The position numbers and the translations under genes are program-made. A DNA stretch of 14,101 nt, from the NCBI GenBank assembly GCA_021772705.1, contig JAJFLN010000415.1, positions 1-14,101 of the forward strand, written 5' to 3'. The DNA is from Candidatus Cloacimonadota bacterium (GTDB taxonomy: Bacteria; Muiribacteriota; UBA6191; JACPRK01). Positions 10,401-14,101 of the stretch are shown here, in pieces. The notes under the pieces are model-generated. The model did not search any database. It worked only from the letters and a program-made list of their open reading frames with translations, and was not told where the DNA came from. How positions within the stretch are numbered: the first letter of the stretch is position 1; each line of letters begins with the position of its first letter.

Positions 10401-10762
10401 CCAGCCCGCAAGTAGGCACGGAAGTACTGAGGGTCAGCCTGCTGGGTCTTGAGGTACTCCTCGAGTGACCGGGAGAAGTCGCCGGCGAAGTAGGATCGCT
10501 CGGCGTCGATGAAGAACAGATCCGCCTGCTCCTGCCGCTCCAGCATCGAAACCTCGTCGCCGGCCGCATCGACGCCGCCGTCCGATACCAGGGGAGGTCC
10601 GGAGGACATCATTCCGGCAAAGGCCGGAAATCCGGTGCCCATGCTGACCAGGCCACAGGTCCGGTTGATCTTGTCGAAGAGCATGCATCTCTCTTCGAGG
10701 CAGGCAGCCTGGTCCGGCGTCGTGGCGGCCGGCAGGAGAAACGGGCAGACGAGCTTGGACAT
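1436..10762 (-). CDS. Giant tetratricopeptide-repeat protein (3108 aa) with N-terminal four-Cys motif
   Basis: One uninterrupted frame encodes a highly acidic protein of roughly 340 kDa. Residues 1-40 hold four cysteines (C6, C21, C26, C36). Residues 41-75 are a low-complexity Gly/Ser/Ala linker. From about residue 79 to 3086 the protein is almost wholly TPR. The 34-residue period is seen throughout, with the usual pattern (small residue at 8, Leu/Tyr pairs, Ala at 20 and 27, DP or NP near the turn). Length implies roughly 80-88 repeats; I did not count them one by one. No signal peptide, transmembrane segment or catalytic domain is visible, so a cytoplasmic scaffold is the simplest reading; the partner is unknown. 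Short charged linkers near residues 2440 and 2627 split off two C-terminal blocks. The ATG at 10762 is preferred because it retains C6. There is no clear Shine-Dalgarno before it (a C-rich run lies there). It is the first gene of a unit with mgtE. Function is not known. Confidence 0.93.
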   Translation of the reverse strand: MSKLVCPFLLPAATTPDQAACLEERCMLFDKINRTCGLVSMGTGFPAFAGMMSSGPPLVSDGGVDAAGDEVSMLERQEQADLFFIDAERSYFAGDFSRSLEEYLKTQQADPQYFRAYLRAGDVYCLQKRYKEAIEQYRKALTLHPSLGEVWIKQIYQYRFTYRGAPSQDSMYRRVIDRFRERCEEDHTNSILRFALGMCHLLLPLTEGSEKGRVQALREFEAAIEIEPLNLWAYWGMKYAHLDMGRDISEGSVDRALAACKKAIELDPTAAPAFFELGEVRELEARILGGSQDEAIREYAKALACDPFHLPAHLRLGMMQLESLEFDAAGEHFKTVLDRDPTQLLAPLAAARLHASAGRHLSAIEAFDLFLGRYEAFRHFPSLQLSSGIDLDELEMADVLCELAQVHLERRETARARTLFRQALDRDPKHLTSALRAVELDFRVNRNDPAGMAQAAQTLKDDIFSDPSAPMPHLMLGTLHALQAREQAENREENRARAVHELKKALALDPSLHQAAWALKDLYLSQRGSDEIHYDRALEIAQQVADSDPASAEAQYQLGATHLVGEDFPAALKAFKECLRIDESYLPAQFELASLYCKLGNYDRAVEVCQQVRQYRPQEAWTNSQLGQIYYLKGDFDRASEELLAAVESNPRVLDAYVLSGQLLFDQGDYERSLTQYQKVLDLDGDHQSGLYKVACIQNRLGNHEEARETLERLLRQDPHHIPSLVERARSWRLAGDAETALEEYGAILLGDPKNTTVHLEVGEIHHEQGNLEKAEQSLRTAINLDETCLAGFRHLGHLLAAKGSAFESETMFRKALEIRPEDRESHLGLADVLHGQGNLRDAATVLEDLTEYAPEDHEIFHRLGSILEEQNDHEAAFEKYGKAAELDARSEYLLSSARLHLRLGNTREAEEAFSSVLDREFRHPEALVALGRIAVDRADFTTANGHLFRAVEASPDDPQVRYELGETYRELQEPEKAEEALQEAVRLDPEHRDAWLSLGEICYRAERHEEAAEAFSKGAELGEAGIELRIKLGSSYEHLYRLNEAEDEYREALKIAPSRADLHLSLGLVQRRLGEIDDALEALEQACEMDAANPRCHFELGLALVQKGRLGQATDCFRKASTFDPDEPDYRFELARALVSQGQFQEAVSELEQVIVLDTSHKRAHFELGRVHAEVGDLAASVASLEKAAAACPDDADVRYELGLAYGRQNGYKEAIREFDAAVSIAPDHSRAHYELGAVYRKSGDGQKAIECFSRAMEQDLGFTLSYRALGEMYMERRQLDDAVELFESALRLDPADDVTHYLLGEAYDRKKEFKKAIEHYERALELHPDNQKVVYRLGNKYRDKLDWTSMAELYEAAIRRSPSNALFFFELGEARKNQEEYDKAQTAYERALQLNTDFVDAMYSLGEIYKAKETFPPLVKMYKKAIQTFPSNTRAHYELGKAYMELEQDEEAIEAFKKVLQLDPSHREVYFDLGQLLVDRKSTDQALRIYQRAVAVDPENPIAHFHLAKLYEAKNYVEDATREYQRAKDLEGSNAEIYYKLGLDAMRRKEYSKALGEFERALDLNPSDYESLFEQGKAFFYLDKGFEAVDVLDQARKVRPEESEILLWLSRSHILEREFDKALENLEQLLDQSRFKLEALRLIGQVKREMGRFDDAIEVLRQAVEMEPASPEILEELAQAQLDAGRGQEAIETYHKILQLEPKDVDLHVKLGRLYLSNGMPDGAIEQFQSAVSLNPRNIDNFLLLGRTYTDLDQHTQARQVFGKILEFYPNNIEARVHLGMTFQALEMEFEAIAEFKKAEEIDPDNYQVQLALGLDHYKKGVTDRAQEKLEAVLQKNPDCHEAVEILGRIFHEKGNHDRALELLTRATGINPNRLDVWKAILSIHRGKNDVTKQLDALKNVVRLSPSDSGSFLSLARLSYSEGKLDDASEAVRKLLGLEPEDRKALELAADIALELNEPKKALTHFEQLLEMDDSDTSLHLKVGGLYEELEMDGRTQKHYEAAYRLSPGETETLKRLLLFYNRTGQTDKAGPLADKLMQLAPDDDTLRLEMAELFEKKGLLMKASELYGALLEAEPDNEKLLLAQGRIFSKQGLDSKAILTFEQVLSGNPDHGETHFELGRLFFGQKEYGRAGEALKKARDLGVEETELFSSLGEIMVATGEPEQAIDSFKKSLDLEPDNLDLYQRLGEIYFRLNRPEEALEQYQVLLRRNPENVEVTLRLAHVYMAREMFDQCVEILESVLRHDPSNLEVLLALGRAHFHREDGDAARSVLERARESDRHDVRPVIELADLAIATGETEDALQMLREQLTEHPKSVALMMAVARAHEAADHIDLAINDLRNAVKLEPENAKALSELGRMYVQMGRSYEDEKMFADGVKSLNNAIAVDPEEASAYFHLGDVHHSVGELDEALQSLRKAYELEPSNLSFKIRLEEAESEKSSVDTAEQLEEARTFMERGLMKNAITGFEHVLERDPSHSLALYYLGHIYKDQKDLEQARDYFVRARAVAPEHIQTLLELGRVDMDLERWDDAIEVLQALTTADHEFYPGFFHLGLAFVGAGRNPEAIEAFEAASKVEPEEVDPYFQIGHVHELAGDLEKTKLLYEKVFKLDPTNEHVKHYFQQQKEDEVSSNVSDLIGKAVALEEAGKIDEAYQCYSEVCGLDPQNMGARYQLGRLSERKWNNEEAIFQYEQVWSMNPEQTEHPDLSLRLGRLYARKFEAQHAIPVLKVATQFYPDNPDLHFTLIAQYQELFAIDGGTVADNETQQQVAVRYQKAAQRDPSNIQAQLSAGYFHMLKLDPQMGEEENLGKAAEFFNVALQADPANVLAGNLLAQVSMFLNQPQSVEQYCNHVLQVEPDNLLARNRLVEVHLKAADYTSAVEQLKKLIELDPEDGSYRIRLIETYKSMYDKDERMEDRFAELREEFEERARENAKDAMVHFDLGYAYLALTSSFSLSEEEIGSATFEFKQLLSMDSETPWGHWGLKRVYNKESIAGKHMYEEAITVCKQALEKNQHNARAYFELGEAYNENYDRNLKTDALNEYQKAVYLDPNMAVAHFKIATIHRILNNYDEAIKSYNRVIALDPTTNEAKDSRRSLVHIEKSRAEML
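1571..1954 (-). repeat. C-terminal irregular long-TPR module
   Basis: Residues 2937-3064 of the giant protein form three TPR-like units of about 40-44 residues instead of 34, with inserts in the inter-helix turns. Landmarks are HFDLGYAYLAL, TPWGHWGLKRVY, EEAITVCKQALEK and ARAYFELGEAY. Phrase order and insert positions match those of the N-terminal module encoded at 9803-10195. See the corresponding finding. Confidence 0.6.
9803..10195 (-). repeat. N-terminal irregular long-TPR module
   Basis: Residues 190-320 of the giant protein again show long units. Landmarks are RFALGMCHLLL, NLWAYWGMKYAHLD, DRALAACKKAIELDP and APAFFELGEV. These align in order with the C-terminal module (HFDLGYAYLAL, TPWGHWGLKRVY, EEAITVCKQALEK, ARAYFELGEAY), including extra residues between the helices of successive units. 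The similarity is read by eye. Confidence 0.6.
10655..10747 (-). other. Four-cysteine N-terminal motif of the TPR protein
   Basis: Residues 6-36 contain Cys at 6, 21, 26 and 36 (C-x14-C-x4-C-x9-C), in the context CPFLL, CLEERCMLFD and RTCGLV. Four spaced cysteines in a short hydrophilic segment suggest binding of Zn2+ or an Fe-S cluster. The CLEERC-type phrase resembles short Cys-rich heads that I recall on other uncharacterised bacterial proteins, but I cannot name a family. The spacing is seen in the sequence; metal binding is inferred. Confidence 0.5.
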
Positions 10763-10862
10763 GAGTTTGGGGGGTCGAAGTGCGGGTGGAAGGTTTCCCG
10801 TGGCTGCAGTCCCGTGACTGCTCCCTGCCGTCAGGTTCGCTCCCGGGAACTTCCAGGAGTGA

Positions 10863-10892
10863 ATTCTAGCCTTGATTCGTCTGTTTCGTCAG
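10863..10892 (-). promoter_or_regulatory. Sigma70-like promoter for the TPR-mgtE unit
   Basis: Reading the minus strand, CTGACG (10892-10887; four of six matches to TTGACA) is followed after 18 bases by TAGAAT (10868-10863; five of six matches to TATAAT). It lies in a locally AT-richer stretch. Initiation would be near 10856, giving a leader of about 94 bases before the ATG at 10762. Confidence 0.5.
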
Positions 10893-10981
10893 GCAGGGAA
10901 TGGCCTGAACTGCCACATCATTACAAAAGCTATCGGTAGACAGCGCAAATTGTATGAAGTCTTTTGCCCTTCCGCTGCCCG

Positions 10982-11010
10982 CCCTGCCAGGACATGGGTT
11001 GCTGGCGGGG
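10982..11010. repeat. Inverted repeat / stem-loop
   Basis: CCCTGCCAG (10982-10990) can pair with CTGGCGGGG (11002-11010) across an 11-base loop, giving nine base pairs including one G-T. Neither strand has a T run after it, so it is not a convincing terminator. It may be an operator-like or RNA structure, or chance in GC-rich DNA. Confidence 0.3.
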
Positions 11011-11191
11011 GAGCGGCGATCCGGAACAGGGAGTTCGGTGCAGATCTGGGGGACTGACTACAGGTCCGGAGCTTCCCTTGATCGGTCCAGTGAAACTGCG
11101 GGCGGAACGGGAGGTGGAACGAGTCCTCGAGTGTCCTGAACGCTTCTTCGACCTCGGCTGAGGAGCAGTTGCGCTGTACACTGGGGAGACG

Positions 11192-11545
11192 ATGGAACCG
11201 GTAGAGACACCGATTCAGGAGTCCTCCTTTGGCCGCGTGGCAGCTGCGCTGAAGGACCCCACGATGATTGGCCTCTTTGGAGTTGCCCTTCTGCTGCGCC
11301 TTTGGGGAATTGGGTACGGCTTACCTCAGACGCCGCACCCTGACGAGCCGTTCATAACAGATCGGGCCGTCACCATTCTGAAGACTGGCATTATGGATCC
11401 CGGGTGGTACAGGTATCCGAGCTTTCTGATCTATCTCGTGACGTTTCTGGGATGGCTGTTGGAGGATGCCGGCGCGCCCTACGCGGGGTTCTTCTCGTCA
11501 CTATGCCTGCTCTTCACCGTGCCACCTTCGCGCCTCCCGTGGTAA
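11192..11545 (+). pseudogene. Truncated membrane glycosyltransferase (GT39/PMT-like), N-terminal fragment
   Basis: The 117-codon frame starts at ATG with a good ribosome-binding site (GGGGAG, five bases upstream). It encodes the start of a dolichyl-phosphate-mannosyltransferase-type integral membrane enzyme. A first membrane helix covers about residues 25-43 (LLLRLWGIGYGLP). The luminal/periplasmic acidic motif HPDEP is at 49-53, where the Asp is the expected catalytic residue. YRYPSFLIYL at 73-82 leads into a second helix. Such enzymes are normally about 450-600 aa with many membrane helices. Here similarity fades after about residue 103, and the frame ends at TGA/TAA-dense non-coding DNA leading into ssrA. 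The other two frames downstream do not continue the protein, so this is a truncation, not a simple frameshift. It is almost certainly inactive. It could alternatively be a short expressed membrane peptide, which I think unlikely. Confidence 0.75.
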
Positions 11546-11568
11546 ACTCCTCAGTGGAGTTGGTGTTC

Positions 11569-11599
11569 TTGCCAGCTCGACGAATCATCAGACCAGAAT
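11569..11599 (+). promoter_or_regulatory. ssrA: Possible ssrA promoter
   Basis: TTGCCA (11569-11574) and CAGAAT (11594-11599) flank a 19-base spacer, and the latter ends seven bases before the mature tmRNA 5' end. The spacing is long and the matches are modest. Since tmRNA 5' ends are made by RNase P, the true start could lie further upstream, for example from TAAACT at 11543-11548. Confidence 0.25.
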
Positions 11600-11606
11600 C
11601 AACCTC

Positions 11607-11963
11607 GGGGGTGCCGGGGTATCGACAGATGAGGGAGGCTGCAGGCTGCAATCCGAAGGTGACGGGGCGGCTTCGTTAAAACCCTGTCAAAAGAAGTAAC
11701 TGCAGACACAGAGTTTGCAATGGCTGCCTAAGTGCCGCCCGTTCCACGATAGACTTGCCCGAGGTCTTTCGATGGAGCGCAACTTTTTCGGGCTAGAGTT
11801 TCCTCGATGCCTGTAGTGGAAACCGACCTTAACAGGCTAGGATTCAGTGCGGCGTGCTCGTGATGCCGGACTGGGTGCGAAGGCTCTAAACCACGGGACA
11901 TGATTGTAGACGCCTGCTGCTCATCTTTTCTGGACGGGAGTTCAACTCTCCCCACCTCCACCA
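11607..11963 (+). ncRNA. ssrA: tmRNA (SsrA)
   Basis: Transfer-messenger RNA: with SmpB it rescues ribosomes stalled on broken mRNAs and tags the nascent chain for proteolysis. The 5' GGGGGTG (11607-11613) pairs with CACCTCC (11953-11959), followed by ACCA, and keeps the G3-U pair (11609 with 11957) that alanyl-tRNA synthetase reads. The T arm is GGGAG-TTCAACT-CTCCC (11936-11952). The long connecting helix is visible as ATGAG/CTCAT (11629-11633 with 11920-11924), GCAGGC/GCCTGC (11641-11646 with 11912-11917) and TGCAAT/ATTGTA (11647-11652 with 11903-11908). PK1 is CGAAG/CTTCG (11654-11658 with 11671-11675) interleaved with GACGGGG and CCCTGTC. The tag frame follows. The D-loop-like segment reads TATCGACAG, slightly off the common TTTCGACGG. 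Length of 357 nt is typical for a one-piece tmRNA, and CCA is encoded. Confidence 0.97.
11702..11731 (+). other. ssrA: tmRNA tag reading frame (ADTEFAMAA)
   Basis: The resume codon GCA follows the typical GTAACT context and opens a nine-codon frame encoding ADTEFAMAA, closed by TAA. The small hydrophobic AMAA end is the form recognised by ClpXP-type proteases (the usual ends are ALAA, AVAA and similar). The start at GCA rather than an earlier codon is inferred from the conserved upstream context. Confidence 0.9.
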
Positions 11964-11972
11964 GTTTTCGGG

Positions 11973-12003
11973 ACAACGACCGCCTTCCAGGAGGTCGTTG
12001 TTT
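11973..12003 (+). terminator. Intrinsic terminator after ssrA
   Basis: ACAACGACC (11973-11981) pairs perfectly with GGTCGTTGT (11993-12001) over an 11-base loop, and the stem runs into a short T run. It begins ten bases after the tmRNA CCA end. The T run is weak. The same hairpin could also serve the convergent glycosyltransferase gene on the minus strand, whose stop is at 12040. Confidence 0.75.
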
Positions 12004-12039
12004 CCAGCCCAGTAAACGGGCAGCCGCTGCGCCTATCCT

Positions 12040-13689
12040 TCAGTCCCAGAACTGATTGGTGGCCAGCATGTATCGCGAGGCCTCCAGAATCATCGTGAGC
12101 CTGTGGCCGGTGCGGCCGGCCTGGATGGAGTTAACCTGCTCGATCTCACGGGGCTTTCCGATGAGAAAAACTGTCCGGGATGTGAGGAGGTCGAGCAGCT
12201 CATCGAGGGTCTCCAGATGGTGTTCCCTGATCTGAGGCAAGTTATCCTCGAATTGCAGATCCCTCGGGCACTGAAAGGTGTAGACCGGCCGGCCCAGGTA
12301 GAACGGAACCGACGCGGCCGTCAGACGGCACAGGACGACAGCCGGCGCCTCCGGAAGCTCGGGAATCGCCCGCACCAGGGGCCTCATGGTCTTGTAGTGC
12401 AGCTCTGCCCTGTCGGCAAAGGGAGCAATGAGGACCGGAAACACAAGACCAGCCACGACAGTGGCCGTCACGATTGCGGAGAACCTCACGGAGGCCAGCA
12501 AGCTCCGGGTAGCGACGATGGCCCAGGCGAGGAAGACGACAAGGGTGGGTATCAGGTGGCTGCGAATCGCCTCCGATTCCGGTAGCGGCTTTACCCAGAG
12601 CAGTCCCGCCAGGGCCAGGCTCACGGTCCAGGCTCCCGCACAGACCGGGACGGCGGTGAGACGGCGGACCGCTGGCTGCTCCAGACAACGGTCCATCCAG
12701 GCTCCCAGCAACAGGGCCGCCGGCGGCATGAGGGGAAGGATGTAGGTGATCAACTTGGACTGGCTCAGGGAGAACAGGATGAAGGGCAGCAGGAACCACC
12801 AGAAGAACAGAGGTTCCCAGGTCTGCTCCCTGCCCCGGAATCGGCTCCAGGACTCTCGGACTGCCCCGGGGACAAACAGGCTCCAGGGGAAGAAGCCCAC
12901 CAGGAAGACTCCCAGGAAGTAATAGACCGGCCCGGATCGCTTGTGTACCGTGGTGGCCACCCGATCGATGGTCTGGTGAAGGAGCCAGTAATCCAGCAGC
13001 CCCGGTGTCTCGAGAACGAGGGCTATGTACCAGGGCAGCGCCACGACGACGAACAGGGCGGGGCCCGCCAAGGGATACATCTGTGAAAGCTGCTTCCGGA
13101 GTTCTCCGTTATGGACGAGGGAGGGCAGCACCGCCGCGGCGATGAGAATCACACCGATGGGTCCCTTGGTCATGAAGCTGGCCCCCGCCAGTAACCACAT
13201 GAGCAGAAACGCCGGTCTGTGGCCCCGCCGGCCCGCCACGAATGCGGCTATGGATGCGGTGGTGAAGAGGGTCAGGAAGAGGTCCGTGGTGAGGACCCGG
13301 GCGAAACTTCCGAACAGGGGTGTCAGGAGCAGAATCCCTGTACCGAGCAGGGCGGCACGTTCGCCGAAGCAGACTCGACCCAGCCAGAAAGTGAGAGCCA
13401 GCACGGCCAGACCGGCGGAGGCAAGAAAGAACCGGGCACCCAACTCGGTGACGCCGAAGAGACCATAGCCGCACTCGGTGATCCAGTAAGTCAGGGGAGG
13501 CTTGTGAAAGTGTTTGATCCCCAGGAAGCGAGGGATCATCCAGTCGCCGGTGAGGTACATCTCCCTGGCGGTCTCGGCGTATCGAGCCTCGCTGGTCTCG
13601 AGGAGGGCACGATCTCCCAGTCTGGCGAAGAGCAGGCTGAAGGCCAGAGCTGTCAGCAACAGCCGGGCGATCCAACGGCTCCTCGTCAC
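12040..13689 (-). CDS. ArnT/PMT-family membrane glycosyltransferase
   Basis: Integral membrane enzyme of the ArnT-like (GT83/GT39) fold, which transfers a sugar from a polyprenyl-phosphate donor to an acceptor on the periplasmic side. Length of 549 aa is normal. Features in order are: an N-terminal membrane helix at about 8-25; the first periplasmic loop with EARYAETAREM (34-44) and GDWMIPRFLG; HKPPLTYWI at 62-70, the family's KPP motif; TTDLFLTLF at 134-142; about ten further hydrophobic helices; and a soluble C-terminal part from FYLGRPVYTF (463) onward. Donor and acceptor cannot be read from sequence; lipid A modification is only one possibility, and other cell-envelope glycans are equally likely. 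The position aligned with the acidic residue of the E. coli motif DETRYAE is Ser33 here, with Glu31 nearby. The start is GTG at 13689, four bases after the pepP-like stop, suggesting one transcript; the ribosome-binding site is weak. Confidence 0.88.
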   Translation of the reverse strand: MTRSRWIARLLLTALAFSLLFARLGDRALLETSEARYAETAREMYLTGDWMIPRFLGIKHFHKPPLTYWITECGYGLFGVTELGARFFLASAGLAVLALTFWLGRVCFGERAALLGTGILLLTPLFGSFARVLTTDLFLTLFTTASIAAFVAGRRGHRPAFLLMWLLAGASFMTKGPIGVILIAAAVLPSLVHNGELRKQLSQMYPLAGPALFVVVALPWYIALVLETPGLLDYWLLHQTIDRVATTVHKRSGPVYYFLGVFLVGFFPWSLFVPGAVRESWSRFRGREQTWEPLFFWWFLLPFILFSLSQSKLITYILPLMPPAALLLGAWMDRCLEQPAVRRLTAVPVCAGAWTVSLALAGLLWVKPLPESEAIRSHLIPTLVVFLAWAIVATRSLLASVRFSAIVTATVVAGLVFPVLIAPFADRAELHYKTMRPLVRAIPELPEAPAVVLCRLTAASVPFYLGRPVYTFQCPRDLQFEDNLPQIREHHLETLDELLDLLTSRTVFLIGKPREIEQVNSIQAGRTGHRLTMILEASRYMLATNQFWD

Positions 13690-13693
13690 CGGT

Positions 13694-14101
13694 TCAGATG
13701 TATCGACTCGGCTCCTGACAGAGACGCTCCACCTCGTCGATTTCCTTGGGTGCGGCGGCAGTCAGCACCTCGTTGCCGTCTTCGGTGATCCGGACGTCGG
13801 CCTCGATCCTGACGCCAATGTTCCCCCACTTCTCGTCGGCCCCCTCGGATCTCTCGGCGACGTAGATGCCAGGCTCGACGGTGAGCACCATTCCGGATTC
13901 AAGGATCCGAGAATCGCCGTCCTTCCGGTAGTCACCTACATCGTGGACGTCCATTCCCAGCCAGTGGCTGGTCCGGTGCATGAAGAACTTCGAAAAGGTC
14001 TGCTTCTCCATGATCTCTTTCAGGGTTCCCGAGAGCAGGCCCAGCTCCAGGAGTCCGGGAGCGATCACATCGACTGCGGCCTGGTGTACATCCAGGAAAC
14101 G
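13694..14101 (-). CDS. pepP: Xaa-Pro aminopeptidase (M24B), C-terminal part, cut by window edge
   Basis: Cytoplasmic metallopeptidase that removes an N-terminal residue preceding proline, using a dinuclear (usually Mn2+) centre. Only the last 135 residues are visible; the frame is open to the window edge, so the start lies outside. The pita-bread fold's C-terminal ligands are present: HRTSHWLGMDVHDVG with the metal-ligand His at fragment residue 46 and the second active-site His at 53; MVLTVEPGIYV with the ligand Glu at 76; and VRIEADV with the ligand Glu at 100. These correspond to E. coli PepP His354, His361, Glu383 and Glu406. The two Asp ligands would be upstream, beyond the window. The DVHDVGDY spacing fits PepP rather than methionine aminopeptidase. 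It is upstream of and probably co-transcribed with the glycosyltransferase; no functional link between them is evident. Confidence 0.9.
   Translation of the reverse strand, partial: RFLDVHQAAVDVIAPGLLELGLLSGTLKEIMEKQTFSKFFMHRTSHWLGMDVHDVGDYRKDGDSRILESGMVLTVEPGIYVAERSEGADEKWGNIGVRIEADVRITEDGNEVLTAAAPKEIDEVERLCQEPSRYI

Larger units (their letters stand above)
1505..10528 (-). repeat. Tandem TPR-encoding array (about 9 kb)
   Basis: This part of the giant gene encodes back-to-back 34-residue TPR units. They are recognised by recurring phrases such as YELGRVY, AIEAFKKAL and LDPDN at a spacing of about 102 bases. The central region (about residues 400-2400) is very regular. Longer units of about 40-44 residues occur near both ends. 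The repeats are diverged at the DNA level, and I see no long exact direct repeats, which argues for an old, stable array rather than recent expansion or an assembly collapse. Confidence 0.9.
10763..11191. other. Divergent intergenic region
   Basis: This is a 429-base stretch between the divergent TPR gene and the glycosyltransferase remnant. It contains the minus-strand promoter candidate at 10863-10892, an inverted repeat at 10982-11010 and the ribosome-binding site of the remnant (GGGGAG at 11183-11188). Short open frames on both strands (for example plus-strand 10964-11161) have no recognisable protein features and look like chance. No tRNA or riboswitch fold was recognised. Confidence 0.6.

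Noticed and set aside
10964..11161. A 65-codon plus-strand frame before the glycosyltransferase remnant
   Set aside because: Low-complexity, no recognisable motif, and overlapped by equally long frames in other phases. Not enough to call a gene.
11545..11561. A small hairpin, AACTCC/GGAGTT with a five-base loop, between the remnant and ssrA
   Set aside because: Six pairs only and no T run. Too weak to call a terminator or operator.
11728..11976. An 82-codon minus-strand frame with a plausible-looking N-terminus
   Set aside because: It lies wholly antisense to the tmRNA, whose pairing pattern explains the sequence fully.
11964..12039. A possible attachment-site duplicate of the ssrA 3' end
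   Set aside because: No direct repeat of the tmRNA 3' end appears downstream in the window and no integrase is present, so an att site cannot be supported.

Overview
The window comes from the chromosome of a GC-rich bacterium. It carries standard bacterial housekeeping genes (ssrA, an M24B aminopeptidase, mgtE) with short spacing and little intergenic DNA. The giant TPR protein, MgtE and ArnT-like glycosyltransferases would fit an Acidobacteriota- or deltaproteobacteria-like lineage, but no marker here fixes the phylum, so this is a weak inference. I see no phage genes, integrase, transposase, CRISPR array or tRNA gene.

Positions 33-10762, minus strand: a two-gene unit. First comes a single open frame of 3108 codons, almost entirely tetratricopeptide (TPR) repeats, headed by a short four-cysteine segment. 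It runs directly into mgtE, a CBS-gated Mg2+ channel/transporter, through a 4-base TTGA stop/start overlap. A good sigma70-like promoter (TAGAAT with CTGACG, 18-base spacer) lies about 95 bases upstream of the TPR start and probably drives both genes.

Positions 10763-12003, plus strand, divergent from the TPR unit: an intergenic stretch with one inverted repeat; a glycosyltransferase gene cut off after about 105 codons, treated here as a pseudogene; and a complete tmRNA gene (ssrA, 11607-11963). The tmRNA has the acceptor stem with G3-U wobble, T arm, the long tRNA-like/mRNA-like connecting helix, pseudoknot PK1 and a tag frame ADTEFAMAA. A hairpin terminator follows.

Positions 12040-14101, minus strand, convergent with ssrA: the 3' part of an Xaa-Pro aminopeptidase gene (pepP-like, running off the window edge), then, 4 bases later, a full-length ArnT/PMT-type membrane glycosyltransferase, probably in the same operon.

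The points most worth a second look are the roughly 340-kDa TPR protein (four-Cys N-terminus, matching irregular modules at its two ends, coupling to mgtE) and the broken glycosyltransferase immediately upstream of ssrA.
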